Source: Vibrio litoralis DSM 17657 (lineage in GTDB: Bacteria > Pseudomonadota > Gammaproteobacteria > Enterobacterales > Vibrionaceae). Taken from it: a DNA stretch of 64,000 nucleotides. The notes under the pieces are model-generated. The model did no database searches and was not told the DNA's origin. It was given only the letters and a program-made list of their open reading frames with translations. A program made the translations under genes and the position numbers. Position 1 is the first letter of the stretch. Each line of letters begins with the position of its first letter. The stretch is taken from the NCBI RefSeq assembly GCF_000426765.1, contig NZ_AUFZ01000001.1, positions 1 through 64,000 of the forward strand. Reading direction: 5' to 3'. Below are positions 26,456 to 36,057 of the stretch, one piece after another.

Positions 26456-29445
26456 TTTAAACTCTCTAATCTAGATTTTATTAATACCGACTTCATTTGG
26501 TCTGGAGATAAATGAGCTTTATTCAAACCATCTCCTGAATAATATGACTCCCCTCCTACAGCAATTCTATTTCTACTGATAACTTTACCTTTTTCTACTC
26601 CAGCAGATGCAAACTCTTTAGCCCAAGCGTACATGGCATCATCGACACTACCATTATCTTCTAAAAATCGAGCTATTTGAGGTCTTTTTATGCGAATTAA
26701 ATAACGATTAAAAATATCATCTTGAATTTCTTTTTTGAAAAGAACATCGGTACTGATCTGTAAGTTATCCACTGCTTCTTTTAAAGTAGATGGGATCAAT
26801 TGAAAGCGTCCAACAGCAAACATTTCTCTTGTAGATTGCTTAGATTGAACTTCTTTTATCGTTAAGTCCGTAATATTGGTATTAAAAAATGAACGTAATC
26901 CACCTTTGGTTCGATTATATGCCGAGTAATCGTTTTTAGATTCAACACTTCCTAATAATAGGCCGAAGTCACTATCAGCCCAGTTATAACTTTCCTTATT
27001 ACTAATCCTCCACCCAGCAACAATAGCTTCATCTAGCCCCAAAATTGTTCCTTTACCTACTATGCCGTCAACTTGGCCCACTTGATAAGAACTATGTGTT
27101 TCGTGAGTTGCTTGATAGTTTTGTTGAAAAGCTTTCACTTGGCGTTCTGTTGTACTACCAAAATCTCCATCGGCTCCGTATTTCCCTAAATCAAAGCCCA
27201 GTTGTATTAACGCTTGTTGAATCAATTTAATTTCTGCGTCTTTATCGCCTTTTCGATAAGCGGTAGAAGAACCTGAAGCTAATTGATTTAACGTCGCTGA
27301 AGGTTTCAACAAGTCTGATTGTAAAATAGTTTCTACCTGTTCTTGGTTGTCAGTTTTCGCACTATCCGTCTTATTACTCAACACAGCAGAAGTACTAGAA
27401 TTTGTCGCCAACGGACACGGCTTCACCGTACTCACACCTGCGGTTTCAGCGGCTATAAAAGATCTTGCTGCAATTGGTCGTGGTGGCTGCGGGGGAGCAA
27501 CCGGTTCAATACCTTTAGGAAGCATTGCTGATTGAGCGCTGTATTTCGAAGCCGAACCTGCACTACCTCCCGAGTTGATATTCACACTCGCGCCAACTAA
27601 ATGAACCCCTGCTGCATCAACTTTTACAAAGCTGCCACCGACTTTTAAAGTCACCTCTGATCCAGCCTCAACAACTAGCTTACCACCACTGGTTAAGCTC
27701 ACTTCTTTTCCCGCTTCCATAACATGAATTGAGCCGACTTTTTGTTGTATTGAACCTACAATCTCTTGAGACAAATCACCTTTCACATAAGTTGCACTTT
27801 CACCCTCTACCGTCAAATTGTGATTGTTTTTGATTTGGGTGAATTGGTCATTTTCTACTGTTAGATGTTGGTCATTGTTTACGTCAGTGATGTGGTCATT
27901 GAGGGTTTCGGATTTAAAGTCTTTTTGCGCGTGAACATAGATTTGCTCTGATCCGGATTGATCTTCAAAACTGATTTCGTTAAACCCTTCACCTTGATGG
28001 CTTTCACTGCGCCATACAGTTTTGGTTTTGTTGTCAGGAAGTGTATAAGGCGGTAGGTTTTGGGCGTTAAAGGCACGACCTGTGACAATCGGTTGGTCTG
28101 GGTCGCCGTTTAAGAATGAGACAATGACTTCATGGCCGATTCTTGGAATGGCGATTTGTCCGTATTTACTACCCGCCCACCCTTGTGAGACTTGTACCCA
28201 GCATGAGCTGTGTTCATCACCGTTTGAATATCTATCCCATGGGAAATGCAGTTTCACGCGACCATATTCATCACAAAAGATTTCTTCACCCTCAGGGCCG
28301 ACAACATAAGCTGTCATAGGGCCATCGACTTGTGGGAAAGTCATCTGTGGCATGCGCCAGGTTTTATCTGCGGGAATCGCTTCAAACTGATTGGCGTAAG
28401 TAGTCGGTTTACCGCCTGCGGACTCTTCAAGCGCTTGCGGTTGCTCGCCCTGATGAGTGCTCGCAATGACTAACCATTTTTTATTAAAGCCGTCATCAGT
28501 GTGTTCGCTTAATTCAAACTTAGCGCCAGTTTGCAGTTGTGGCTCATTACTTTTGCCTTTGGCGGTGTGAGCATAGCGACGCAAACTATCTAGGCGCAGT
28601 TGGTTGAACTCTTTGCCAATCGCATCATCTTTAAAACGCCCCGGCGCATCAAAGTGCTCATAGGTATCACGCTGGTAGTCTATATCACTGGCAACCGCTT
28701 GTTGGCTAAAGCTGTATTGTGGTTTTTTAAAGCTACTATCACCGCTGTGCGCTTCACTAACTTCAAACTGAGTGGTCTTGCTGAATTCTTTTATATATGG
28801 CGTTGAGCTGATACCGCTTGCCATGACGTTATAAGGCACCGGTGAGTCTAGTGAGGTAATGACTTGAGTATCATCGGTAAACAATACGTTGTGCTTACCC
28901 TTCGATTGTTCAATGTGATAAACCATGCCTTCTTCGGCGGCAAGACGGTTAATGAACTCAAGGTCAGTTTCTCGATATTGCATGCAGAACTCTCGTTGCT
29001 TTGGCGTGCGCGTTAATGCAAAAGCAAAGTCTTGAATGTCCATCTCTTTAAATAAGGTGGCGATAATGTCGGGCGCAGCAATCGATTGAAAAATGCGGCT
29101 GTTATGGCGCAAGGATAAACGCTCAATTTCAGGCACTAGGGTTAAAGAGTAAAAGGTATGGTGGTGACCGGTTTCACCTTGAGTAAAGTTACGCACAATG
29201 CCGTTGATACGCTGTACCACTTCACCATCGCGATGCATGACAAGCTCAGCGTTTTTATCCACCATGTCTAAGGCGGTTAAATCGGGACGGCGACTAGCAA
29301 GCTCAATCTGATAATGAAAGCCATGGCACCAAGTGCCATCAGCTTGCTGAATCGAAGAAAAGTTATCTTGCCCTTGATAGCTTCTCACTACTAACGATTC
29401 GTCACTGACGCCATCGACGCGAATACTAAATTGTAGCGTTGCCAT
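26452..29445 (-). CDS. vgrG: evolved VgrG with C-terminal peptidoglycan-binding and lysozyme-like effector domains
   Basis: This 997-residue T6SS spike has gp27-like (about 1-380) and gp5-like parts (EEIFCDEYGRVKLHFPWD...RIGHEVIVSFLNGDPDQPIVTGR), a beta-helix (about 500-640), a PG_binding_1 domain (about 727-810, ADGDFGSTTERQVKAFQQ) and a terminal lysozyme-like domain (about 830-997). Candidate catalytic Glu is 835 in GSVESKNDYSAYN, with FAVGRFQLIPSTL further on. This matches the layout of V. cholerae VgrG-3, which degrades peptidoglycan in target cells. The hcp gene lies upstream and the candidate immunity gene directly downstream. Confidence 0.93.
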   Translation of the reverse strand: MATLQFSIRVDGVSDESLVVRSYQGQDNFSSIQQADGTWCHGFHYQIELASRRPDLTALDMVDKNAELVMHRDGEVVQRINGIVRNFTQGETGHHHTFYSLTLVPEIERLSLRHNSRIFQSIAAPDIIATLFKEMDIQDFAFALTRTPKQREFCMQYRETDLEFINRLAAEEGMVYHIEQSKGKHNVLFTDDTQVITSLDSPVPYNVMASGISSTPYIKEFSKTTQFEVSEAHSGDSSFKKPQYSFSQQAVASDIDYQRDTYEHFDAPGRFKDDAIGKEFNQLRLDSLRRYAHTAKGKSNEPQLQTGAKFELSEHTDDGFNKKWLVIASTHQGEQPQALEESAGGKPTTYANQFEAIPADKTWRMPQMTFPQVDGPMTAYVVGPEGEEIFCDEYGRVKLHFPWDRYSNGDEHSSCWVQVSQGWAGSKYGQIAIPRIGHEVIVSFLNGDPDQPIVTGRAFNAQNLPPYTLPDNKTKTVWRSESHQGEGFNEISFEDQSGSEQIYVHAQKDFKSETLNDHITDVNNDQHLTVENDQFTQIKNNHNLTVEGESATYVKGDLSQEIVGSIQQKVGSIHVMEAGKEVSLTSGGKLVVEAGSEVTLKVGGSFVKVDAAGVHLVGASVNINSGGSAGSASKYSAQSAMLPKGIEPVAPPQPPRPIAARSFIAAETAGVSTVKPCPLATNSSTSAVLSNKTDSAKTDNQEQVETILQSDLLKPSATLNQLASGSSTAYRKGDKDAEIKLIQQALIQLGFDLGKYGADGDFGSTTERQVKAFQQNYQATHETHSSYQVGQVDGIVGKGTILGLDEAIVAGWRISNKESYNWADSDFGLLLGSVESKNDYSAYNRTKGGLRSFFNTNITDLTIKEVQSKQSTREMFAVGRFQLIPSTLKEAVDNLQISTDVLFKKEIQDDIFNRYLIRIKRPQIARFLEDNGSVDDAMYAWAKEFASAGVEKGKVISRNRIAVGGESYYSGDGLNKAHLSPDQMKSVLIKSRLESLK

Positions 29446-29542
29446 GCCCTATCCTTTTAATGTTTAACGCTTTACCGGTTTGCTTTGTTCGCGAGAGAAC
29501 AATCGAGTCACACCCAAAGCAAACAAGACGAAAAATAAACAG

Positions 29543-29570
29543 AAAAAGCTTGGCAGTTTTCTGCCAAGCT
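29543..29570 (-). terminator. hcp terminator, displaced from its gene by a MITE
   Basis: On the minus strand AGCTTGGCAG-AAAA-CTGCCAAGCT is followed by a TTTTT run. It lies about 160 bp after the hcp stop with a MITE between them, and would end hcp transcription before vgrG. Confidence 0.8.
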
Positions 29571-29583
29571 CGAGTACCTAATC

Positions 29584-29729
29584 TATAGCCAAAGTAATTG
29601 GAGTTGCAGTGAGGCGACAAGTGAATGAGGCCCCATGAGCATAGCTCGTCTATGACTTTCTTTATAAAAAGATAGGGGGGGTGAATGAACGCCGTCAACA
29701 AAGCTGCAACTTCAAGTACGAAGGATATA
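29584..29729. repeat. MITE, family 2, copy C (146 bp)
   Basis: It starts TATAGCCAAAGTAATTGGAG and ends TTCAAGTACGAAGGATATA, in the same orientation as copy A and inverted relative to copy B. It abuts the hcp stop codon at 29730 exactly. Confidence 0.85.
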
Positions 29730-30248
29730 TTAGGCTTCGATAGGCTTACGCCAATCATCACCACCTGAAGTACCCGCATTATTGTGGTCCCAAGTGATTT
29801 TGCGATAAGACATCGATACCGTGATGTTTTGTGTAAAGTCTTTCATTGCAGGATCTTGGCAATGTGGCATTTCACAGTTGATATCAATGATGGTTGCGCC
29901 TTCAAGTTTGCTGGTAAAGAAGTTCTCTTGTTTACCTTCGATAGACGTGCGGTACCATTTCAGTTCAACTTCATCCAACTTTTCGCCAGACGTTAATGCG
30001 TTGTACATCAGCGGAACGGCTTTGTTTAAAGCAACCGTGAATTTGAATGGTTTGTGAACACGTTGGCCTGAAGGTTGGCCAGATTGTGGATCGGTTGGAA
30101 TAGTGACAGTGTGGTCAACATGTTGAACCAGCATCTCATCTTCATGACCTTCTACGTAAGAATCACCGATAGAATCAGCAGTACATGCGCCAGCAGTGAT
30201 GTTGCCTTGAGTCGCGCCTTTGATTGATAAATAACATGGAGTTGGCAT
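29730..30248 (-). CDS. hcp: Hcp, T6SS tube protein
   Basis: This 172-residue Hcp1-family protein polymerises into the inner tube and is secreted. It begins MPTPCYLSIKGATQGNITAGACTADSIG and includes HKPFKFTVALNKAVPLMYNAL and FTQNITVSMSYRKITWDHNNAGTSGGDDWRKP, very like V. cholerae Hcp. It is the first gene of the auxiliary cluster. T6SS sheath, baseplate and ClpV genes are not in the window, so it must serve an apparatus encoded elsewhere. Confidence 0.96.
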   Translation of the reverse strand: MPTPCYLSIKGATQGNITAGACTADSIGDSYVEGHEDEMLVQHVDHTVTIPTDPQSGQPSGQRVHKPFKFTVALNKAVPLMYNALTSGEKLDEVELKWYRTSIEGKQENFFTSKLEGATIIDINCEMPHCQDPAMKDFTQNITVSMSYRKITWDHNNAGTSGGDDWRKPIEA

Positions 30249-30537
30249 TACTAATATCCTTTTTCGTTGTTGTAAATGAATGAGGTCAAATATTTCCCTC
30301 GAATAACACCAACGGTATTAGCAATTAACATGCCAAATTAAAAGATAAGTAAAAACATGCAGTTAAAAACATACTCAGATAAATATCCGGCAAAAAACTG
30401 CCAACGACTCGGCAACTTCTTGCCTAGTTTACGGTTTCTTATTCACCTTTTTATTACCATTTTCCCACTCAAATATTGTTATTATTTCACCGTGTATCTA
30501 ATTGCTAAATACATGGACTATTTTGCTACAAATTTTC

Positions 30538-30557
30538 TACGTGACTTGCCTCACTTC
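30538..30557 (+). promoter_or_regulatory. CRP-like site upstream of araF
   Basis: GTGA-CTTGCC-TCAC (30541-30554) is a perfect CRP core about 80 bp before the araF start. The rest of the 383-bp hcp-araF gap (30249-30631) is AT-rich and shows no gene; it must also hold the divergent hcp promoter. Confidence 0.6.
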
Positions 30558-30631
30558 ATAACATATTCATAAACCCTATGATTCTCCATGCTGTACCTAC
30601 ATAGAAAAATAATCATGCATAGGGAATTAAC

Positions 30632-31636
30632 ATGAAACTAAAAAAACTACTCTCCACCTGCTTATTTGCGAGCGCCGCTCTACTCAGTGTCAATGCGAAT
30701 GCCTTCTGGGGAAGCGACGACGATGACACATTGAAACTTGGCTATCTAGTAAAGCAACCGGAAGAACCATGGTTCCAAACTGAATGGGCTTTTGCCGATA
30801 AAGCAGCCAAAGAATACAACTTTGAACTGATTAAAATGGCGGTTCCAGATGGCGAAAAAACACTGAACGCCATTGATACACTGGCGGCAAGTGGCGCAAA
30901 AGGTTTCGTAATTTGCACGCCCGATCCAAAACTTGGCTCTGCGATCATGGCCAAAGCCAAAAGCTATGGTCTTAAAGTCGTTACGGTTGATGACCAATTC
31001 CTAACAGCCAAAGGCCAACCAATGACTGATGTGCCGCTAGTGATGATGGCAGCGTCTCAAATTGGTCAACGTCAAGGTAACGAACTTTATAAAGAAATGG
31101 AAAAACGTGGCTGGAATGTAGATAGCACAGCAGTTATGGCTATCACAGCGGATGAACTAGATACTGCTCGCCGCCGTGTACATGGCGCAATGGATGCATT
31201 GAAAGCAGAAGGTTTCCCTGAAGCTCAAATCTACACCGTTCCAACCAAAACAAACGACATCCCTGGGGCACTTGATGCTGCGAACTCTCTTCTTGTTCAA
31301 TACCCAGATGTTAAAAACTGGTTGATTGTCGGCATGAATGACAACACGGTACTCGGTGGCGTACGTGCAACAGAAGGCCAAGGCTTTACTGCTGATAACG
31401 TGATCGGTATTGGTATCAATGGTGTTGATGCGGTTAACGAACTTGCAAAAAGCACAGCAACCGGTTTCTACGGTTCACTACTACCTAGCCCTGATGTACA
31501 CGGTTTCAAATCAACTGAAATGTTGTACGAATGGGTAACCAAAGACGTAGAACCACAAAAATTTGTTGAGGTTACTGACGCTGTCCTAATCACTCGCGAT
31601 AACTTCAAAGAAGAACTGAAGAAAAAAGGTCTGTAA
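30632..31636 (+). CDS. araF: L-arabinose-binding periplasmic protein
   Basis: This 334-residue ABC substrate-binding protein delivers L-arabinose to AraGH. Signal peptide about 1-24 (LLSTCLFASAALLSVNANA). The mature part is strikingly like E. coli AraF: LVKQPEEPWFQTEW, VPDGEKTLNAIDTLAASGAKGFVICTPDPKLGSAI, ITADELDTARRRVHGAMDALK, GMNDNTVLGGVRATEGQGF and SLLPSPDVHG. It is the first gene of araFGH. No araBAD or araC is in the window. Confidence 0.93.
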   Translation: MKLKKLLSTCLFASAALLSVNANAFWGSDDDDTLKLGYLVKQPEEPWFQTEWAFADKAAKEYNFELIKMAVPDGEKTLNAIDTLAASGAKGFVICTPDPKLGSAIMAKAKSYGLKVVTVDDQFLTAKGQPMTDVPLVMMAASQIGQRQGNELYKEMEKRGWNVDSTAVMAITADELDTARRRVHGAMDALKAEGFPEAQIYTVPTKTNDIPGALDAANSLLVQYPDVKNWLIVGMNDNTVLGGVRATEGQGFTADNVIGIGINGVDAVNELAKSTATGFYGSLLPSPDVHGFKSTEMLYEWVTKDVEPQKFVEVTDAVLITRDNFKEELKKKGL

Positions 31637-31735
31637 TCGAGTGAGTTAATTACTGCGGTTCACTATGTAAAAACGTAGCAACCGTAACCAAAAGTAATTA
31701 TCTAAAACGCAATGCACAAAACAACAAATGTGCTC

Positions 31736-31769
31736 AAGGCTTAGTCCTGTCCCAATAGGGCTAAGCCTT
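31736..31769 (+). promoter_or_regulatory. stem-loop between araF and araG
   Basis: AAGGCTTAG pairs with CTAAGCCTT across a 16-nt loop (with an inner CC/GG pair). It has no T-run, so it is more likely an mRNA-stabilising or attenuating hairpin that keeps binding-protein expression above that of the ATPase and permease. Confidence 0.6.
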
Positions 31770-31785
31770 GCTAAGCGAGGTCATT

Positions 31786-33378
31786 ATGTCGTCTCAACAA
31801 AATAATTTATCTCAACAAAGCCAGCCATCCCAACCGTATTTCGTCGAATTTGACAACATCTGCCAATACTTTCCGGGCGTTAAAGCACTGGATGGAATGA
31901 GCTTTGGTGTTAAAGAAGGTAGCGTACATGCGCTGATGGGCGAAAATGGCGCAGGCAAATCCACGCTATTAAAAGTTCTCAGTGGTATTAACCAACCAAC
32001 CAAAGGTGAGCTAATCATCAATGGTGAAAAAGTAAAATTCGCTCACGAAACCGACTCATTAAATCACGGTATCGCCATTATTTATCAAGAACTTAACTTA
32101 ATTCCAGAGTTAAGTGTGGCGGAAAACATTTTCCTAGGTCAACTGCCAACTAAGGGTGGCCGAGTTGATTATGCAAAACTCAATCAAATGGCAAAAGTGC
32201 AACTGGAACGCTTAGGGGAAAACATCGACCCTGCCGATGCAGTGAAGAACCTCTCTATCGGTCAATGGCAGATGGTTGAAATCGCCAAAGCACTAAGCCG
32301 TGATGCCAAGATCATCGCCTTTGATGAACCAACCAGTAGCCTTTCTCAACGTGAAATTGGCAACTTATTCAAAGTAATAGAAGAATTACGCGACCAAGGA
32401 AAGGTCATCTTTTATGTTTCACACCGCATGGAAGAAATATTCCGAATCTCAGATGCGTTAACCATTTTTAAAGATGGAACCCATGTCGAGACGTTTTACG
32501 ATCTCAGCAAACTCACCAATGATCGCCTAGTCAGCTTGATGGTAGGCCGAGAATTGAAAGATATTTACAACTATCGTGAGCGTGAAATGGGTATCGAAGG
32601 ACTCGCGGTCAAAGAAATGCTCGGCCCGGGCGTTTCTGAACCGATTTCATTTTCGATTCGTCGCGGCGAAATCTTAGGTTTATTTGGCCTTGTCGGTTCA
32701 GGTCGAACAGAACTCACTCGTTTAATGTTTGGCGCAGAGCCTAGACAGCAAGGTGATATCGCAGTTGATACCTACCCTGTCAAAGTAAACTCCCCTATTG
32801 ATGCGATTAAAGCCGGCATTACTTACTGCCCTGAAGACCGCAAACTCAGCGGAATTCTGCCGATTTTATCGGTTCAAGAAAACATGAATGTAACGGCTCG
32901 ACGTAACAACCTACACTTTGGCAGCTTAATCGACGAAAAGTGGGAACATAAAAACGCCGATGAAAAAGTCAAAAACTTAAAAGTGAAAACGCCCAATTTA
33001 GAGCAAAAAATTGGCAACTTATCGGGAGGAAACCAGCAAAAAATCATCCTAGGTCGCTGGCTTTCAACTCATATGAAAGTGCTGATTTTGGATGAACCGA
33101 CTCGCGGAATCGACGTGGGTGCAAAATCTGAGATCTACGATCTTATCTTCACGTTAGCCGAATCTGGCGTCACGATCTTGATGATTTCAAGTGACTTACC
33201 AGAAGTACTTGGCGTAGCCGACCGATTAATAGTAATGAAAGATGGCAAGGTCAATGGCGAACTTAATCGTTCCGACTTCAATGAAGAAGCAGCCTTAAAC
33301 CTTGCAATGCTCGAACAAAATACGCCTCAAGGCAAAAATGACGAGCCTACAGAATCACGATTAGTTCATGAGGGATAG
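31786..33378 (+). CDS. araG: arabinose ABC transporter, duplicated ATPase
   Basis: This protein of about 530 residues has two ABC domains. First: Walker A GENGAGKST, signature LSIGQWQMVEIAKAL, Walker B AFDEPTSSLS. Second: degenerate Walker A GLVGSGRTE, signature LSGGNQQKIILGRWL, Walker B ILDEPTRGIDVG. This asymmetry is normal for sugar ATPases. The start is ATG 31786 with GCGAGG 5 nt before; the longer frame starting at 31768 is not needed. It has an N-terminal extension and an Asp/Glu-rich tail relative to E. coli AraG (504). Confidence 0.93.
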   Translation: MSSQQNNLSQQSQPSQPYFVEFDNICQYFPGVKALDGMSFGVKEGSVHALMGENGAGKSTLLKVLSGINQPTKGELIINGEKVKFAHETDSLNHGIAIIYQELNLIPELSVAENIFLGQLPTKGGRVDYAKLNQMAKVQLERLGENIDPADAVKNLSIGQWQMVEIAKALSRDAKIIAFDEPTSSLSQREIGNLFKVIEELRDQGKVIFYVSHRMEEIFRISDALTIFKDGTHVETFYDLSKLTNDRLVSLMVGRELKDIYNYREREMGIEGLAVKEMLGPGVSEPISFSIRRGEILGLFGLVGSGRTELTRLMFGAEPRQQGDIAVDTYPVKVNSPIDAIKAGITYCPEDRKLSGILPILSVQENMNVTARRNNLHFGSLIDEKWEHKNADEKVKNLKVKTPNLEQKIGNLSGGNQQKIILGRWLSTHMKVLILDEPTRGIDVGAKSEIYDLIFTLAESGVTILMISSDLPEVLGVADRLIVMKDGKVNGELNRSDFNEEAALNLAMLEQNTPQGKNDEPTESRLVHEG

Positions 33379-33381
33379 ACC

Positions 33382-34365
33382 ATGACAACGATGAACCCAA
33401 CAACCACCACTGACGATACAAAGAAAAAATCACGCTTCAAAATCAATCACTTCTGGGATCGATTTGGCATGCTGACCGTATTCGCCGGTCTATTTCTTCT
33501 TTGCGCACTCTTAGTGCCAAACTTTGCTTCAATGATCAACATGCGTGGTCTAGGGCTTGCCATTTCCATGAGCGGGATGATCGCGTGTGCGATGTTATTC
33601 TGTCTTGCCTGTGGTGATTTAGACCTTTCGGTCGCTTCAATTGTTGCTTGCTCTGGGGTAGTGACCGCGGTCGCCATTAATGCCACAGAAAGCGTGACAC
33701 TCGGTATCGGCGCTGGCCTACTTTCAGGCGTAGCATTTGGTTTATTCAATGGTTTTATCATTGCTAAGCTAAAAGTAAATGCATTGATCACCACCCTCGC
33801 CACCATGCAGATAGCCCGTGGTCTTGGCTACATAATCTCCGATGGTAAAGCAGTCGGCATCACAGAAGAAGGCTTCTTTAGCCTAGGTAACGCGTCATTT
33901 TTAGGCCTGCCAGTACCAGTATGGCTAACCATTGCTACCTTCGCGGTATTCAGCTTCTTGTTGAACAAAACAGTCTATGGCCGTAACACATTGGCGATTG
34001 GTGGTAACGAAGAAGCGGCCCGTCTAGCCGGTGTTAACGTGACAAGAACCAAACTGATCATCTTCACCGTATCTGGCTTAATCAGTGCCCTTGCTGGTGT
34101 GATCCTTGCGGCGCGTATGACTAGTGGTCAACCGATGACATCAGTTGGCTTTGAGTTAACCGTAATCTCTGCCTGTGTTCTTGGTGGTGTATCACTGAAA
34201 GGTGGTATTGGTAAAATTTCTTATGTTATTGCCGGGGTATTAATCCTAGGTACAGTAGAAAATGCCATGAACCTACTCAACATCTCACCATTTGCTCAAT
34301 ACGTAGTACGCGGCAGCATCTTACTTGCCGCGGTTATCTTTGACCGTTATAAGCAAGCTAAATAG
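33382..34365 (+). CDS. araH: arabinose ABC transporter permease
   Basis: This 327-residue BPD_transp_2-type permease has about ten membrane segments. Family blocks: GDLDLSVASIVACSGVV, AKLKVNALITTLATMQIARGLGYIISDGKAVGI, YGRNTLAIGGNEEAARLAGVNV (the coupling loop) and CVLGGVSLKGGIG. The N terminus is a Thr/Lys-rich cytoplasmic tail. It starts 3 nt after araG and ends the operon. Confidence 0.93.
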   Translation: MTTMNPTTTTDDTKKKSRFKINHFWDRFGMLTVFAGLFLLCALLVPNFASMINMRGLGLAISMSGMIACAMLFCLACGDLDLSVASIVACSGVVTAVAINATESVTLGIGAGLLSGVAFGLFNGFIIAKLKVNALITTLATMQIARGLGYIISDGKAVGITEEGFFSLGNASFLGLPVPVWLTIATFAVFSFLLNKTVYGRNTLAIGGNEEAARLAGVNVTRTKLIIFTVSGLISALAGVILAARMTSGQPMTSVGFELTVISACVLGGVSLKGGIGKISYVIAGVLILGTVENAMNLLNISPFAQYVVRGSILLAAVIFDRYKQAK

Positions 34366-34405
34366 GCTTGCAATCCAAAGGTTATTTAGAAAAATAAGCC
34401 ACAAC

Positions 34406-34442
34406 AAAAAACCGCCAACATTTGATATTGGCGGTTTTTTTA
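34406..34442. terminator. bidirectional terminator between araH and the sulfatase gene
   Basis: AAAAACCGCCAA...TTGGCGGTTTTTTT forms a 12-bp stem with A- and T-runs on either side, between two convergent operons. Confidence 0.9.
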
Positions 34443-34471
34443 TAGCTTAAGTTCCAGCAATAATCATCGAA

Positions 34472-35992
34472 TTAAAACTTCAATTTTTTATCTTCAATTT
34501 TAACACCTTGAGTCGGCATTCCTGTGTCGTAATCTCTCACAACTGGCGAATAACCATCATCGGGTCTTGGGCGGAAAGATCCCATCCAACGAGGCTGAGC
34601 ACCTTTACGCCACGTGCGCATCGACCATTGATAAGTACGGAAAGGGTCTCGGATGAGATCCATATAATCCATTAGATCATCATGCATTTGATCGCGAATA
34701 TCGACTAACTCTGGCGAATCAATTAAGTTATGCATTTCATTCATATCATTCACTCGGTCATAAAGCTCATCACTAGTAAACAAGTTAATCACCAATTTAT
34801 ACTGAGAGCTAATCCAACAACGGACAGGAATGAAACCACCAAAACTATCATGTTCAACTTCGTAGCGGTTAAATTCAACCATTACGCTACGTTGGCCGTT
34901 ATCTGGTACATCCACGCTTAATAAATCACCACCGGGTAACATGTCAGGTTGTTCAATATCGGCCAGTTTCATCAACGTGGGCAAAATATCAATATGGCTC
35001 ACAGGCGTATCAATTTGCGCAGTGAGTTCACTTGTTCGCTCTTTTGGAGGACGAATGATCAATGGAATATTAGTAATGTCATCATACATAGCCGCGCCTT
35101 TACTAATCAGTTTATGCGCACCCATCATTTCACCATGATCGGAAGTATAAACAATCCATGTATTTTCAATTTCACTTTGGTCCAGGTGCCGAATAACTCG
35201 ACCAATTTCATCATCTACGAAATCATTACAAGCAAAATAAAGAGGATGGTAATAATGACCATCTTCTGTTATTGGAGCAGGCATTGCAGCAGACCAAAGC
35301 CTATGATGCTCTGGCTTATTCGTCAGATCGTCAAAAGCTTTCTCACCAAGATCATAGTAATAATTTTGATACTTTTTTAAATACTCAGGAGGACAAGTAA
35401 ATGGATGATGAGGCTCATCATAAGACAGTACCATTAAAAATGGTTCCTTCTCATCCGGCTTTTTAGTACCCAGATAATCAATCGCACGATTACTAATTCG
35501 ATGCGCCCAAGTAAAGGTCTCATCAATTTTATTATCTTCTAGATCCTCAATTGTATTAAGACCATTACGCCATAATGCAATTTGTCGGTCATCTAATTCA
35601 GCTAAATAATTAGCACCGTCATACCAATAGTCTTCATGCCATTCAGGTGGACAAAGCCCTGTTCCATAATAATCATGACCATCTAAATGCCATTTTCCTA
35701 TATAGCATGTGTCATAACCTGCATCTTTAAAGTAACGCCCCATAGTGGATATATTTTTTCCAGGAGCAATATTATTAGTCCAAGGACCGGATTGATTAGA
35801 ATAAATCCCAGTAAATAAACCCGCACGAGCGGGGGTGCAAACTGGTGAGCATGTATAAGCAGAGTTAAAGCGAACGCCATGTTCGGCTAACTTATCGATA
35901 TTATTCGTATTTAATTCTTTGCCACTATAACAACCGACCATATTAGTAGCTTGAGTATCTGTCATTATTAAAATGATATTTGGTCTTTTCAT
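34472..35992 (-). CDS. yidJ: type I sulfatase (YidJ-like)
   Basis: This 506-residue arylsulfatase-superfamily enzyme is apparently cytoplasmic, with no signal peptide. Metal-binding start: NIILIMTDTQATNMVG (Asp12). Signature C52-TPAR, where Cys52 would be converted to formylglycine. Further active-site blocks: IGKWHLDGHDYYG, VLSYDEPHHPF, YTSDHGEMMGAHKLISKG. The start ATG at 35992 (MKRPN) is preferred; the longer frame adds unrelated residues. The matching anaerobic maturase and an SSS importer are in the same cluster, as in the E. coli yidF-yidL region. The sulfated substrate is unknown. Confidence 0.88.
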   Translation of the reverse strand: MKRPNIILIMTDTQATNMVGCYSGKELNTNNIDKLAEHGVRFNSAYTCSPVCTPARAGLFTGIYSNQSGPWTNNIAPGKNISTMGRYFKDAGYDTCYIGKWHLDGHDYYGTGLCPPEWHEDYWYDGANYLAELDDRQIALWRNGLNTIEDLEDNKIDETFTWAHRISNRAIDYLGTKKPDEKEPFLMVLSYDEPHHPFTCPPEYLKKYQNYYYDLGEKAFDDLTNKPEHHRLWSAAMPAPITEDGHYYHPLYFACNDFVDDEIGRVIRHLDQSEIENTWIVYTSDHGEMMGAHKLISKGAAMYDDITNIPLIIRPPKERTSELTAQIDTPVSHIDILPTLMKLADIEQPDMLPGGDLLSVDVPDNGQRSVMVEFNRYEVEHDSFGGFIPVRCWISSQYKLVINLFTSDELYDRVNDMNEMHNLIDSPELVDIRDQMHDDLMDYMDLIRDPFRTYQWSMRTWRKGAQPRWMGSFRPRPDDGYSPVVRDYDTGMPTQGVKIEDKKLKF

Positions 35993-36057
35993 TACAACAC
36001 CTAAATTAATGATAAGAAAAAGGCCCATTTATATTTCAATAAATAGGCTTTTTGTTT

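Noticed and set aside
27045..28806. Several plus-strand open frames inside vgrG
   Set aside because: All are antisense shadows of the continuous 997-codon vgrG frame.
29426..29779. 117-codon minus-strand open frame between hcp and vgrG
   Set aside because: It reads through the MITE, the terminator and the hcp 3' end; the coding signal belongs to hcp.
30632..34365. Galactose/methyl-galactoside transporter mglBAC
   Set aside because: The binding protein and permease match the AraF and AraH pattern much more closely (for example GYLVKQPEEPWFQTEW and SLLPSPDVHG), so araFGH is preferred.
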